From: Fundidesulfovibrio putealis DSM 16056
GTDB lineage: Bacteria > Desulfobacterota > Desulfovibrionia > Desulfovibrionales > Desulfovibrionaceae
Reading direction: 5' to 3'
DNA length: 64,000 nt
Assembly (NCBI RefSeq): GCF_000429325.1
Contig: NZ_AUBQ01000015.1
Coordinates: forward strand, 1-64,000
Part shown: positions 41,340-49,621 of the stretch, piece by piece
Numbering within the stretch: position 1 is the first letter of the stretch
Layout: each line of letters starts with the position of its first letter
Program-made: the position numbers and the translations under genes
The notes under the pieces: model-generated
Databases searched by the model: none
What the model was told of the DNA's origin: nothing
What the model saw: only the letters and a program-made list of their open reading frames with translations

Positions 41340-42848
41340 TCAGTCGTGCAGGTCTGTGGCGTCTTCGTTGAGGGGGATGGCGATGTAGAAGATGCTGCCC
41401 TTGCCCGGTTCGCTTTCCACGCTGAGAACGCCGCCGTGCAGTTCGACGATACGGCGGACTATGGTCAGTCCGAGGCCTGTTCCCTGCGCCGTGCGGGTGC
41501 TTGAAGTGTCGGCCTGGTGGAAGGCGTCGAAGATTCGCCCGGTTTCCACTTCCGGGATGCCCGGCCCGGTGTCGCGCACCTCGAACAGGGCGCTCTCGCC
41601 TGCGCGGCTGACTCCCACGGTGATGGTGCCGGACTGGGTGAACTTCACGGCGTTGTCCACAAGGTTGATGAGCGCCTGCTTGAGCCGCAGGGGATCAGCC
41701 ATGAGCGCCAGCGGCTCGGTATAGAACTCCACCTCCAGGCCTTTGGGCGCTGCCATGACGTCGGCGGCCTGGGCCACCTCCAGCACCAGCTCCTCGGCCT
41801 GCATGGGCGCCAGGCGAAGCCGCGCCTCGCCGGCCTCCATGTCGGAGATGTCCAGCAGGTCGTTAATCAGGGCCAGCAGGCGGTTGGCGCTGTCCTCGAT
41901 GTCCTGGGCGATGCCTGCTGCTTCGGCGGGGTCGGGCATGTGCTCGTGGTCGGTCAGGAGAGAAATGTTGCCCAGTATGATGGTGAGCGGCGTGCGCAGC
42001 TCGTGGGAGACGATGCTCAAAAAATCTGTCTTGACCCGGTTGGATTCCTCGGCGGCGCGGCGCGCGTCGGCCTGGGCGCGCTCGGCGGTCCGACGTGCGG
42101 TTATGTCGCGGGCGATGGCAGAGGCCCCGGTCACGTTGCCGTCGGCGTCCAGGATGGGCGAGATGGTCAGGGATACGATGAGGCGTCTGCCGGATTTGTC
42201 GTGGCGTTCGGTCTCCACGCGGGCCACGTTCTCGCCGTGGCGGATGCGCGCCGCGATGGAGTCGAGCTCCTCCAGCTTTTCCAGGGGGACGATCAGCTCG
42301 GACACGTGGCGACCGATGGCTTCCTCGGCTGAGTAGCCGTAGAGTTCCTCGGCGCCCCTGTTCCAGTAGGTCACCACGCCGTCCAGGGTCTTGCCCAGCA
42401 CCGCGTCTCCGGTGGAATCGACGATGGCGGCCAGCTGCTGAACCCGGCGGAAGGCGGCCTTTTCCCGGGTCAGGTCGTGCAGGATGCCCACGAAGAAACC
42501 GCCCTCGGCGGACTTGCCTTCGCCCACGGACAGATAGACCGGGAACACGCTGCCGTCTTTTCGCCGGGCGGTCACTTCTCGGCCCGTGCCGATGATGCGC
42601 CTTTCGCCGGTGGCGAGGTGGCGGGCGACCCAGGCGTCGTGACTGGAGCGGAAGGGCTCGGGCATGAGCATGCTGACGTTCTGGCCGAGGACTTCCTGTC
42701 TGGAATAGCCGAACAGCTTCTGGGCAGCGTCGGAAAACGCCTGGATGCGGCAGGAATGGTCGATGATGACGATGGCTTCGACAGCGGCCGCCAGGATGGC
42801 CTGGAAGTGCGCGTCGCAGTCGGCGGACTGCTTGTGGTGGGCGTTCAC
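41340..42848 (-). CDS. PAS-PAS histidine kinase, FixL-like haem oxygen-sensor candidate
   Basis: A 502-residue cytoplasmic kinase. PAS1 (~8-130) aligns with the FixL haem domain: the residues equivalent to BjFixL His200 (haem ligand), Arg206 and Arg220 are all present at the right spacing (His70, Arg76, Arg90), within SSHDAWVARHLATGERRIIG and GREVTARRKDGSVFPVYLSVGE. PAS2 (~140-255) follows, then HisKA (SHELRTP, His282) and HATPase (LINLVDNAVKF, DTGPGIP, GTGLGLTIVRRIV). The start is uncertain: I chose the GTG at 42848, but a TTG at 42890 is possible; neither has a Shine-Dalgarno. It diverges from aprBA. No response regulator is adjacent. Confidence 0.88.
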   Translation of the reverse strand: MNAHHKQSADCDAHFQAILAAAVEAIVIIDHSCRIQAFSDAAQKLFGYSRQEVLGQNVSMLMPEPFRSSHDAWVARHLATGERRIIGTGREVTARRKDGSVFPVYLSVGEGKSAEGGFFVGILHDLTREKAAFRRVQQLAAIVDSTGDAVLGKTLDGVVTYWNRGAEELYGYSAEEAIGRHVSELIVPLEKLEELDSIAARIRHGENVARVETERHDKSGRRLIVSLTISPILDADGNVTGASAIARDITARRTAERAQADARRAAEESNRVKTDFLSIVSHELRTPLTIILGNISLLTDHEHMPDPAEAAGIAQDIEDSANRLLALINDLLDISDMEAGEARLRLAPMQAEELVLEVAQAADVMAAPKGLEVEFYTEPLALMADPLRLKQALINLVDNAVKFTQSGTITVGVSRAGESALFEVRDTGPGIPEVETGRIFDAFHQADTSSTRTAQGTGLGLTIVRRIVELHGGVLSVESEPGKGSIFYIAIPLNEDATDLHD

Positions 42849-43019
42849 AAGGGAACTATGGCGGCAATCGGTGAGGAAGGCAAGAAGCAAAGGCGAACGG
42901 GGAGTAATCCCTTGCCACTACGCCAAGAGCATGGTAGACGATCCGGGCGGATACCCTTGTCTGATTATATGCGGCTGGCGGCCCATATTTATTCTATATA
43001 TTTCAGTCGCTTAGTTTCT

Positions 43020-43037
43020 TTGTAATAAATTTCACTT
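43020..43037. promoter_or_regulatory. Candidate Rex-type operator upstream of the aprBA -35
   Basis: TTGTAATAAATTTCACTT matches the Rex consensus TTGTGAAATATTTCACAA at 13 of 18 positions, with a full TTCAC right half. Rex senses NADH/NAD and controls energy genes in Desulfovibrio. Low-confidence motif call. Confidence 0.3.
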
Positions 43038-43042
43038 TCGGC

Positions 43043-43071
43043 TTGACGGAGCCGGGTCGTCTCGTTACATT
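43043..43071 (+). promoter_or_regulatory. Sigma70 promoter of aprBA
   Basis: TTGACG, 17-nt spacer, TACATT; the predicted start is near 43078, leaving a ~270-nt leader before aprB. Confidence 0.65.
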
Positions 43072-43213
43072 CATCACAAGCCGTCGGAATGGCGGCTGAC
43101 TTCTGGAGGTTAACGGTGGATTGCAGGGGAATCGTAGTGGGATGTGAATTTCTTCCCGAGTGCGTTCCTCCCATGTTCGCCGTGTCCGCGCCTAGCCCGG
43201 AATGATCTGCCTT

Positions 43214-43243
43214 CCCGGCCCTCGTCGAGAGTCGATGGCCGGG
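43214..43243 (+). other. Leader hairpin upstream of aprB
   Basis: CCCGGCC and GGCCGGG pair perfectly with a 16-nt loop; the tract after it (TGTCTTGTT) is T-rich but interrupted. It may be an attenuator or a stabilising leader stem. Confidence 0.4.
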
Positions 43244-43351
43244 TGTCTTGTTCCCTCTCGGGGTATAGGCTGCGTGTTTTTGGGCTGCGTGTTTTGTTTG
43301 TGGAGTGGGTGAAAAGAAGTCAACCATCAAAACTAGCGTGGAGGACGTGGT

Positions 43352-43846
43352 ATGCCTACCTTTGTCGATCCCAGCAAATGTGACGGATGCAAGGGCGGCG
43401 AGAAGACCGCCTGCATGTACATTTGCCCCAACGACCTGATGATCCTCGACCCGGCCGAAATGAAGGCCTACAACCAGGAGCCCGAGGCTTGCTGGGAGTG
43501 CTACTCCTGCGTCAAGATCTGCCCTCAGGGCGCCATCGAGGCCAGGCCCTACGCCGACTTCGCTCCCATGGGCGGCACCTCCATCCCCATGCGCTCGGCC
43601 GACTCCATCATGTGGACCGTGAAGTTCCGCAACGGCAACGTCAAGCGCTTCAAGTTCCCCATCCGGACCACCCCCGAAGGCTCCATCAAGCCCTTCGAAG
43701 GCAAGCCCGAGCCCGGCAGCTTGGATGACGAGTTGCTCTTCACGGAGACCGGTTCCCTTATGGTTCCTCAGGCTACTTCCATGAAGAAGTCCGAAGTCAC
43801 CGAGGGCGACACCGTGCAGTGCTGGCTGGATGGTTTCTGCAAGTAA
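43352..43846 (+). CDS. aprB: Adenylylsulfate reductase beta subunit (two 4Fe-4S)
   Basis: Electron-transfer subunit of APS reductase, which reduces APS to sulfite and AMP in dissimilatory sulfate reduction. The 164-residue protein starts MPTFVDPSKCDGCKGG. The first cluster motif is CDGCKGGEKTACMYICP and the second is CWECYSCVKICP. The C-terminal part (~70-164) is the segment that wraps around AprA. Cytoplasmic. It is the first gene of the aprBA pair, 51 nt before aprA. Confidence 0.98.
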   Translation: MPTFVDPSKCDGCKGGEKTACMYICPNDLMILDPAEMKAYNQEPEACWECYSCVKICPQGAIEARPYADFAPMGGTSIPMRSADSIMWTVKFRNGNVKRFKFPIRTTPEGSIKPFEGKPEPGSLDDELLFTETGSLMVPQATSMKKSEVTEGDTVQCWLDGFCK

Positions 43847-43897
43847 GCAGAAGCGTTTGCGTGAACTCACGACACAGAAGATAAAAGGAGCACACAA

Positions 43898-45895
43898 ATG
43901 CCCCGTATTCCCATGAAAGAGGACGCGAAGGGCGTCGCTCTGGCTGAACCCGAAGTCATTCAGCAGCATGTCGACATCCTGATGGTCGGCGGTGGTATGG
44001 GTAACTGCGGCGTGGCCTTCGAGGCCGTCCGTTGGGCCGACAAGTACGCCCCCGACCTGAAGCTGCTTCTCGTCGACAAGGCCTCCCTCGAGCGTTCCGG
44101 CGCCGTCGCCCAGGGCCTCTCGGCCATCAACACCTACCTGGGCAAGAACAACGCCGACGACTACGTCCGCATGGTTCGCACCGACCTGATGGGCCTCGTC
44201 CGCGAAGACCTGATCTTCGACCTGGGCCGTCACGTTGACGACTCCGTCCACCTGTTCGAAGAGTGGGGCCTGCCCTGCTGGATCAAGGACGAGCACGGCC
44301 ACAACCTGGACGGCGCTCAGGCCAAGGCCGCCGGCAAGTCCCTGCGCACCGGCGCCGACCCGGTCCGCTCCGGCCGCTGGCAGATCATGATCAACGGCGA
44401 GTCCTACAAGTGCATCGTGGCCGAAGCCGCCAAGAATGCCCTGGGCCAGGATCGCTACATCGAGCGCGTGTTCATCGTGAAGATGATCATGGACGCCAAG
44501 ATCCCCAACCGCGTCGCTGGCGCCGTTGGCTTCTCCACCCGCGAGAACAAGGTCTACATCTTCTCCTGCAACGCCATGGTCGTAGCCTGCGGCGGCGCGG
44601 TGAACGTGTACAAGCCCCGCTCCACCGGTGAAGGCCTCGGCCGCGCCTGGTACCCCGTTTGGAACGCCGGTTCCACCTACACCATGTGCGCTCAGGCCGG
44701 TGCTGAGATGACCATGATGGAAAACCGCTTCGTCCCCGCCCGCTTCAAGGACGGTTACGGACCGGTCGGCGCCTGGTTCCTGCTCTTCAAGGCCAAGGCC
44801 ACCAACTCCAAGGGCGAAGACTATTGCACCACCAACCGTGCAATGCTGAAGCCCTACGAAGATCGCGGTTACGCCAAGGGCCACGTCATCCCGACCTGCC
44901 TGCGCAACCACATGATGCTGGCTGAAATGCGCGCCGGTCGCGGTCCCATCTACATGGACACCGCTGGCGCCCTGCAGGCTACCTTCGCCACCATGACTCC
45001 CGAGCAGCAGAAGCACCTGGAGTCCGAGGCTTGGGAAGACTTCCTCGACATGTGCGTCGGCCAGGCCAACCTGTGGGCCTGCATGAACATCGAGCCTGAG
45101 AAGTCCGGCTCCGAGATCATGCCCACCGAGCCTTACCTGCTCGGCTCGCACTCCGGCTGCTGCGGCATCTGGGCTTCCGGTCCCGACGAAGCTTGGGTTC
45201 CCGAAGAGTACAAGGTCCGCGCCGACAACGGCAAGGTCTACAACCGCATGACCACCGTCATGGGTCTCTGGACCTGCGCTGACGGCGTCGGCGCTTCCGG
45301 TCACAAGTTCTCCTCCGGCTCCCACGCTGAAGGCCGCATCGTCGGCAAGCAGATGGTCCGCTGGTGCGTCGATCACAAGGACTACGTCCCCACGATCGCC
45401 GAGAAGGCTGACGACCTGAAGAAAGAGATCTACCAGCCCTGGTACACCTTCGAGCAGTTCAAGGGCGTCTCCACCGACCCCGTTGTGAACCCCAACTTCA
45501 TCTCGCCCAAGAACTTCATGATGCGCCTCATCAAGTGCACCGATGAATACGGCGGAGGCGTTGGCACCCTGTACACCACCTCCAAATCCCTCCTGGACAC
45601 CGGCTTCAAGCTGCTGGCCATGATGGAAGAGGACTCCAAGAAGCTGGCCGCCCGCGACCTGCACGAACTGATGCGCTGCTGGGAGCAGTTCCACCGTCTG
45701 TGGACCGTGCGCCTGCACATGCAGCACATCGCCTTCCGTGAAGAGTCCCGTTACCCCGGCTTCTACTACCGTGGCGACTTCCCGGGCCTGGACGACTCCA
45801 AGTGGCACTGCTTCGTGAACTCGAAGTACGATCCGGTCACCAAGGAGACCAAGGTCTTCAAGCGCCCCTACGTTCAGATCATCCCGACCGAGTAA
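43898..45895 (+). CDS. aprA: Adenylylsulfate reductase alpha subunit (FAD)
   Basis: Catalytic flavoprotein of 665 residues. The FAD fold has ILMVGGGMGNCGVAFEAVRWA near residue 28, and further AprA hallmarks are DKASLERSGAVAQGLSAIN and LRNHMMLAEMRAGRGPIYMD. LGSHSGCCGIWASGPDE and ADGVGASGHKFSSGSHAEGRI are further marker segments. It forms the 1:1 AprAB heterodimer and receives electrons through QmoABC. Codon use is strongly biased to C-ending codons, fitting a highly expressed gene. Shine-Dalgarno AAAGGAG precedes the ATG. Confidence 0.99.
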   Translation: MPRIPMKEDAKGVALAEPEVIQQHVDILMVGGGMGNCGVAFEAVRWADKYAPDLKLLLVDKASLERSGAVAQGLSAINTYLGKNNADDYVRMVRTDLMGLVREDLIFDLGRHVDDSVHLFEEWGLPCWIKDEHGHNLDGAQAKAAGKSLRTGADPVRSGRWQIMINGESYKCIVAEAAKNALGQDRYIERVFIVKMIMDAKIPNRVAGAVGFSTRENKVYIFSCNAMVVACGGAVNVYKPRSTGEGLGRAWYPVWNAGSTYTMCAQAGAEMTMMENRFVPARFKDGYGPVGAWFLLFKAKATNSKGEDYCTTNRAMLKPYEDRGYAKGHVIPTCLRNHMMLAEMRAGRGPIYMDTAGALQATFATMTPEQQKHLESEAWEDFLDMCVGQANLWACMNIEPEKSGSEIMPTEPYLLGSHSGCCGIWASGPDEAWVPEEYKVRADNGKVYNRMTTVMGLWTCADGVGASGHKFSSGSHAEGRIVGKQMVRWCVDHKDYVPTIAEKADDLKKEIYQPWYTFEQFKGVSTDPVVNPNFISPKNFMMRLIKCTDEYGGGVGTLYTTSKSLLDTGFKLLAMMEEDSKKLAARDLHELMRCWEQFHRLWTVRLHMQHIAFREESRYPGFYYRGDFPGLDDSKWHCFVNSKYDPVTKETKVFKRPYVQIIPTE

Positions 45896-45908
45896 GTCGG
45901 ACCAAGCG

Positions 45909-45940
45909 CGGCCGCGGGCATCTGCCCGCGGCCGTTTTTT
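45909..45940 (+). terminator. Intrinsic terminator of aprBA
   Basis: 12-bp perfect stem CGGCCGCGGGCA / TGCCCGCGGCCG, 2-nt loop and TTTTTT, 13 nt after the aprA stop. It separates aprBA from qmo, at least partly. Confidence 0.9.
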
Positions 45941-45953
45941 CAAGCCGGAAACC

Positions 45954-46034
45954 GGCCGTTTGTCCCAAACGGTCTGATCCGGGGCGCACCGGGCTAGGCG
46001 TCCCGGATCAGGCCGTTTGACCGTGAAAGGTCAA
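45954..46034 (+). promoter_or_regulatory. qmoA leader with mutually exclusive hairpins (candidate switch)
   Basis: Segment A CCGTTTG (45956-45962) can pair with B CAAACGG (45966-45972). B also lies in a 17-nt arm (45967-45983) that pairs over its full length, with one G-T, to 46002-46018, which repeats the ggccgtttg of segment A. A third palindrome TTGACC-N6-GGTCAA (46017-46034) overlaps the last arm and ends 8-10 nt before the qmoA Shine-Dalgarno (GGGAGGT). The three stems cannot all form at once. Confidence 0.6.
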
Positions 46035-46054
46035 ATCCGAGCAGGGAGGTGTCA

Positions 46055-47302
46055 ATGTCTGGCAACGCGATACTGGTGGTCGGCGGGGGATTCAGCGGTA
46101 TCACCGCTGCCCTGGAGGCCGCCGAAATGGGCTACGAGGTTATCCTCGTGGAGAAAAATCCCTATCTTGGGGGGCGGGTGGCGCAGCTCAACCAATATTT
46201 CCCCAAGCTCTGCCCCCCCTCGTGCGGGCTGGAGATTCAGTTCCAGCGCATCCGCAGCAATCCTAACGTCAAGGTGATCACCATGGCGCAGGTCACCAAG
46301 GTTTCCGGCCAGGCCGGGAATTTCGACGTGACCCTGTCCATCAAGCCCCGCTTCGTCAACGAGAAGTGCACGGGATGCAACGCCTGCGCCGAAGCCGCAG
46401 AGACCAAGGTCCCCTGCGAGTTCGACCTGGGCATGGGACAGCGCAAGGTGGCCTTCAGGCCGAACCTGTTCGCATTCCCCATGCGCTACGTGTTCGAGAA
46501 GAACCGCTGCTCCGAAGCCGAGGCCAAGAAGATCGAGGCGTCCTGCAAGTACGGCGCGATCGATCTCGCCGACCAGGAGCGCACCCAGACCTTCAAGGTC
46601 GGCGCGGTGGTCGAGGCGACCGGCTGGAAGCCCTACGACATGTCCAAGCTCGAGAACCTGGGCGCGGGCAAGCTGAAGAACGTGATCTCCAACATGCAGA
46701 TGGAACGCCTGTGCGCCCCCAACGGGCCCACCGGCGGCCTGCTGCTCCGGCCTTCCGACAAGGCCGCTCCCAAGCGCATCGCCTTCGTGCAGTGCGCCGG
46801 TTCGCGCGACGAGAACCACCTGAACTACTGCTCGTACATCTGCTGCATGGCCAGCCTCAAGCAGGCCACCTATGTGCGCGAGCGCGTGCCCGAGGCGCTG
46901 GTCACCATCTACTACATCGACCTGCGCACCCCCGGCCGCTACCAGAAGTTCCTGGAAAAGGTCTCCGCCGACGACAAGCTTACGCTGGTCAAGGGCAAGG
47001 TCGCCGAGCTGACCGAATCCGCTTCCGGCAAGGTGCTGGCCACGGTCGAGAACGTGGATACCGGCATCAAGAACGTGGAAGAGTTCGATCTGGTGGTTCT
47101 GGCTACCGGCATGCAGCCTTCCACGGCTGGCGAGGCTGTGGCCGTCAACACGCCCAGGGATGAGGAAGGCTTTTTCATCGGCTCGCCCGACTCCGGCGTG
47201 ATCGCCACGGGCTGCGCCAAGTTGCCCTTGGACGTGATGCGCTCGGCCCAGGCGGCCACGGGCGCGGCGCTCAAGGCCATACAAACGGTTGCGGGGAGGT
47301 AA
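46055..47302 (+). CDS. qmoA: QmoA, HdrA-like flavoprotein of the quinone-interacting oxidoreductase
   Basis: A soluble FAD/Fe-S subunit (415 residues) of QmoABC, which carries electrons from menaquinol to AprBA. The HdrA-like FAD motif is ILVVGGGFSGITAALEAAEMGYEVILVEK. Cysteines fitting Fe-S binding appear in ALCPPSCGLEIQ, KCTGCNACAEA and QCAGSRDENHLNYCSYICCMASLKQA. The ATG at 46055 has GGGAGGTGTCA upstream; a GTG at 46049 is in frame but lies in the Shine-Dalgarno region. It is the first gene of qmoABCD. Confidence 0.96.
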   Translation: MSGNAILVVGGGFSGITAALEAAEMGYEVILVEKNPYLGGRVAQLNQYFPKLCPPSCGLEIQFQRIRSNPNVKVITMAQVTKVSGQAGNFDVTLSIKPRFVNEKCTGCNACAEAAETKVPCEFDLGMGQRKVAFRPNLFAFPMRYVFEKNRCSEAEAKKIEASCKYGAIDLADQERTQTFKVGAVVEATGWKPYDMSKLENLGAGKLKNVISNMQMERLCAPNGPTGGLLLRPSDKAAPKRIAFVQCAGSRDENHLNYCSYICCMASLKQATYVRERVPEALVTIYYIDLRTPGRYQKFLEKVSADDKLTLVKGKVAELTESASGKVLATVENVDTGIKNVEEFDLVVLATGMQPSTAGEAVAVNTPRDEEGFFIGSPDSGVIATGCAKLPLDVMRSAQAATGAALKAIQTVAGR

Positions 47303-47308
47303 GGATTC

Positions 47309-49609
47309 ATGGCCGAGAAAATAGGCGTGTACGTCTGCGGCGGCTGCGGCCTGGCCGAAGCCGTCGATCTGGACGCAGTGTGCACCGCGGTAAAGAACAA
47401 GTACCAGCCGCAGTGCCCGGTCATCAAAACCCACCCCGTGCTCTGCTCCCCTGAAGGCAAGGCGGCCATTGAGGCCGACATCGCCGAGGCGGGGCTGGAC
47501 GGCGTGTGTCTGTGCGCATGTTCCCCGCGCTCCAAGTGGGATGTGTTCGCCTTCGGCGACACCGTCCAGGTGGAACGCGTGAACCTGCGCGAGCAGGGCG
47601 TCTGGTCCTTCGACAAGGAAACCGGCGTCATCGAGATGGCCAAGGGCATCAACGACCTGCAGATCATCTGCAACGAATACTCGCTCATGGGCGTGGTGAA
47701 GCTCACCAAGTCCAACATCCCCAACCCCGAAGTCGCCGAGACCTTCAAGACCATTCTGGTCCTGGGCGGCGGCTGGACCGGACTGAACGCCGCCAACGCG
47801 GCCGCGTCCCTGGGATATGAGGTTGTCCTGGTCGAAAAGAGCGACACCCTGGGCGGCAAGGTGGTGAACTTCTACAAGACGTTCCCCCTGAGCCACCCCT
47901 ACACCGAAGCCCATGAGACCGGGCTGGACAAGCTCATCTCCCAGGTGAACGCCAGCAAGAAGGTGACCATCTTCACCGGCACCAGCCTGGAGAAGTTCTC
48001 CGGCGCACCGGGCCAGTACAAGGCCCAGCTGTCCAACGGGCAGACCCTGGACATCGGTTCCATGGTCCTGGCCACCGGCTGGGACGCGGGCGACACCAAG
48101 TACCTGGCGCCCCTGGGCTACGGCGAGATCAAGAACGTGATCACCACCGCCGAGCTCGAGAAGATGGCCAAGGGCGGCTGCATCACCCGTCCCTCGGACG
48201 GCAAGGCTCCCCGCAGCGTGGCCTTCCTGCTGAACACCGCCGCCTGCTCCACCGTGTCCTGTCCCTCGGACGTGGTCATGGAGTGCGACGCGGCTGCCGA
48301 CGCTCCGCAGAACCCGCCCGCCGCCCCTGCCGAAGGTGAAGAGGCCGGACCGGCTCCCTTCTGCGATCTGGAGTCCCAGCGCCATCTGGCCCTGTCCTCC
48401 GAGATCAGCACCCTGGTGGCCCTCAAGCAGGCCAACTACGTGGTGGAGAAGGACCCCGAGGCCGTGGCCTTCATCTTCTACGACCACATGATGGTCCCCG
48501 GCATCAACGAGCGCTACTACAAGGCCGCCCAGGATAAGCCGGGCATCATGCTCAGCAAGGCAGACATCAAGTCCGTCAAGTCCGGTTCCGGCGGTTCGGT
48601 CATCATCTCCATGGAGAACACCCTGCTGGGCGAGTCCATCGAGATCGAGGCCGACCTGGTGGTGCTGCCCACGGCGCTGGTCCCCACCACGGCCCACAGC
48701 CCGGTGGTCAACCTGGAATACCGCCAGGGCCTGGCCTTCCCGGACCTGAACCTCTTCGAGGGCTACGCCGACTCCAACTACATCTGCTTCCCCTACGAGA
48801 CCCGCCGCACCGGCATCTATGCCGCAGGCGCGGTGCGCCAGCCCATGGGCCTGGCCCTCTCTGCCGACGACGCCATGGGCGCGGCCCTCAAGGCCATCCA
48901 GTGCGTCTCCAGCGCCAACAAGGGCGTGGCAGTGCATCCCCGCTCGGGCGACCGCAGCTATCCGGTGTTCAACTTCGTGCGCTGCACCCAGTGCAAACGC
49001 TGCACCGAGGAATGCCCCTTCGGAGCCCTGGACGACGATCCCAAGGGCACCCCGATGCCCAACCCCACGCGCTGCCGCCGCTGCGGCACCTGCATGGGCG
49101 CCTGTCCTGAGCGCGTCATCAGCTTCGACAACTACAACATCGACATGATCGGCACCATGATCCGCGAGATGCAGGTTCCCCCCAAGATGGACGTGGGCGG
49201 CCCCCGCGTGCTGATCCTGGCCTGCGAGAACGACGCCTATCCGGCCCTGGACATGGCTGCGCTTCGCGGCAAGTCCTGGAGCTCCTACGTGCGTGTCATC
49301 CCGGTGCGCTGCCTGGGTTCGGTCAACGCCATCTGGGTGGCCGACGCCATGTCCAAGGGCATCGACGGCGTGATGCTGCTCGGCTGCAAATACGGCGACG
49401 ACTACCAGTGCCACTTCGTCAAGGGTTCCGAGCTGTGCAACCGCCGCAAGGAGAACATCTCCGAGTCGCTCAAGCGCCTTGGCGTCGAGCCCGAGCGCGT
49501 GGATCAGCTCCAGGTCGCCATTGACGAGTATGATGTCGTGCCCGGTATGATCGATCAGTTCATGAACATGATCGTGAAAATGGGTCCCAACCCGTTCAAA
49601 GGATACTAG
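47309..49609 (+). CDS. qmoB: QmoB, HdrA-like subunit with ferredoxin and MvhD domains
   Basis: A 766-residue subunit. An HdrA-like FAD domain (~145-580, TILVLGGGWTGLNAANAAASLGYEVVLVEK) is followed by a two-cluster ferredoxin module (~560-620: CTQCKRCTEECP and CRRCGTCMGACP). The C-terminal MvhD-like domain (~635-766: RVLILACENDAYPALDMAALRG, VRCLGSVNAIWVADAMSKGIDGVMLLGCKYGDDYQC) normally links Hdr to hydrogenase. A Pro/Ala/Glu-rich insert (near residue 330, DAAADAPQNPPAAPAEGEE) interrupts the flavin domain. It starts 6 nt after qmoA. Confidence 0.97.
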   Translation: MAEKIGVYVCGGCGLAEAVDLDAVCTAVKNKYQPQCPVIKTHPVLCSPEGKAAIEADIAEAGLDGVCLCACSPRSKWDVFAFGDTVQVERVNLREQGVWSFDKETGVIEMAKGINDLQIICNEYSLMGVVKLTKSNIPNPEVAETFKTILVLGGGWTGLNAANAAASLGYEVVLVEKSDTLGGKVVNFYKTFPLSHPYTEAHETGLDKLISQVNASKKVTIFTGTSLEKFSGAPGQYKAQLSNGQTLDIGSMVLATGWDAGDTKYLAPLGYGEIKNVITTAELEKMAKGGCITRPSDGKAPRSVAFLLNTAACSTVSCPSDVVMECDAAADAPQNPPAAPAEGEEAGPAPFCDLESQRHLALSSEISTLVALKQANYVVEKDPEAVAFIFYDHMMVPGINERYYKAAQDKPGIMLSKADIKSVKSGSGGSVIISMENTLLGESIEIEADLVVLPTALVPTTAHSPVVNLEYRQGLAFPDLNLFEGYADSNYICFPYETRRTGIYAAGAVRQPMGLALSADDAMGAALKAIQCVSSANKGVAVHPRSGDRSYPVFNFVRCTQCKRCTEECPFGALDDDPKGTPMPNPTRCRRCGTCMGACPERVISFDNYNIDMIGTMIREMQVPPKMDVGGPRVLILACENDAYPALDMAALRGKSWSSYVRVIPVRCLGSVNAIWVADAMSKGIDGVMLLGCKYGDDYQCHFVKGSELCNRRKENISESLKRLGVEPERVDQLQVAIDEYDVVPGMIDQFMNMIVKMGPNPFKGY

Positions 49610-49621
49610 GAGGCCCTGCTT

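Larger units (their letters stand above)
42849..43351. other. Divergent regulatory region between the FixL-like kinase and aprBA
   Basis: About 500 bp, with a rare AT-rich block (42960-43040). It carries a Rex-like half-palindrome (43020-43037), the aprBA promoter (43043-43071), a ~270-nt leader and a hairpin at 43214-43243. No small gene is supported. Confidence 0.65.

Noticed and set aside
42989-45943. A 984-codon minus-strand frame opposite aprBA
   Set aside because: Antisense artefact of aprBA codon bias; no domain motifs.
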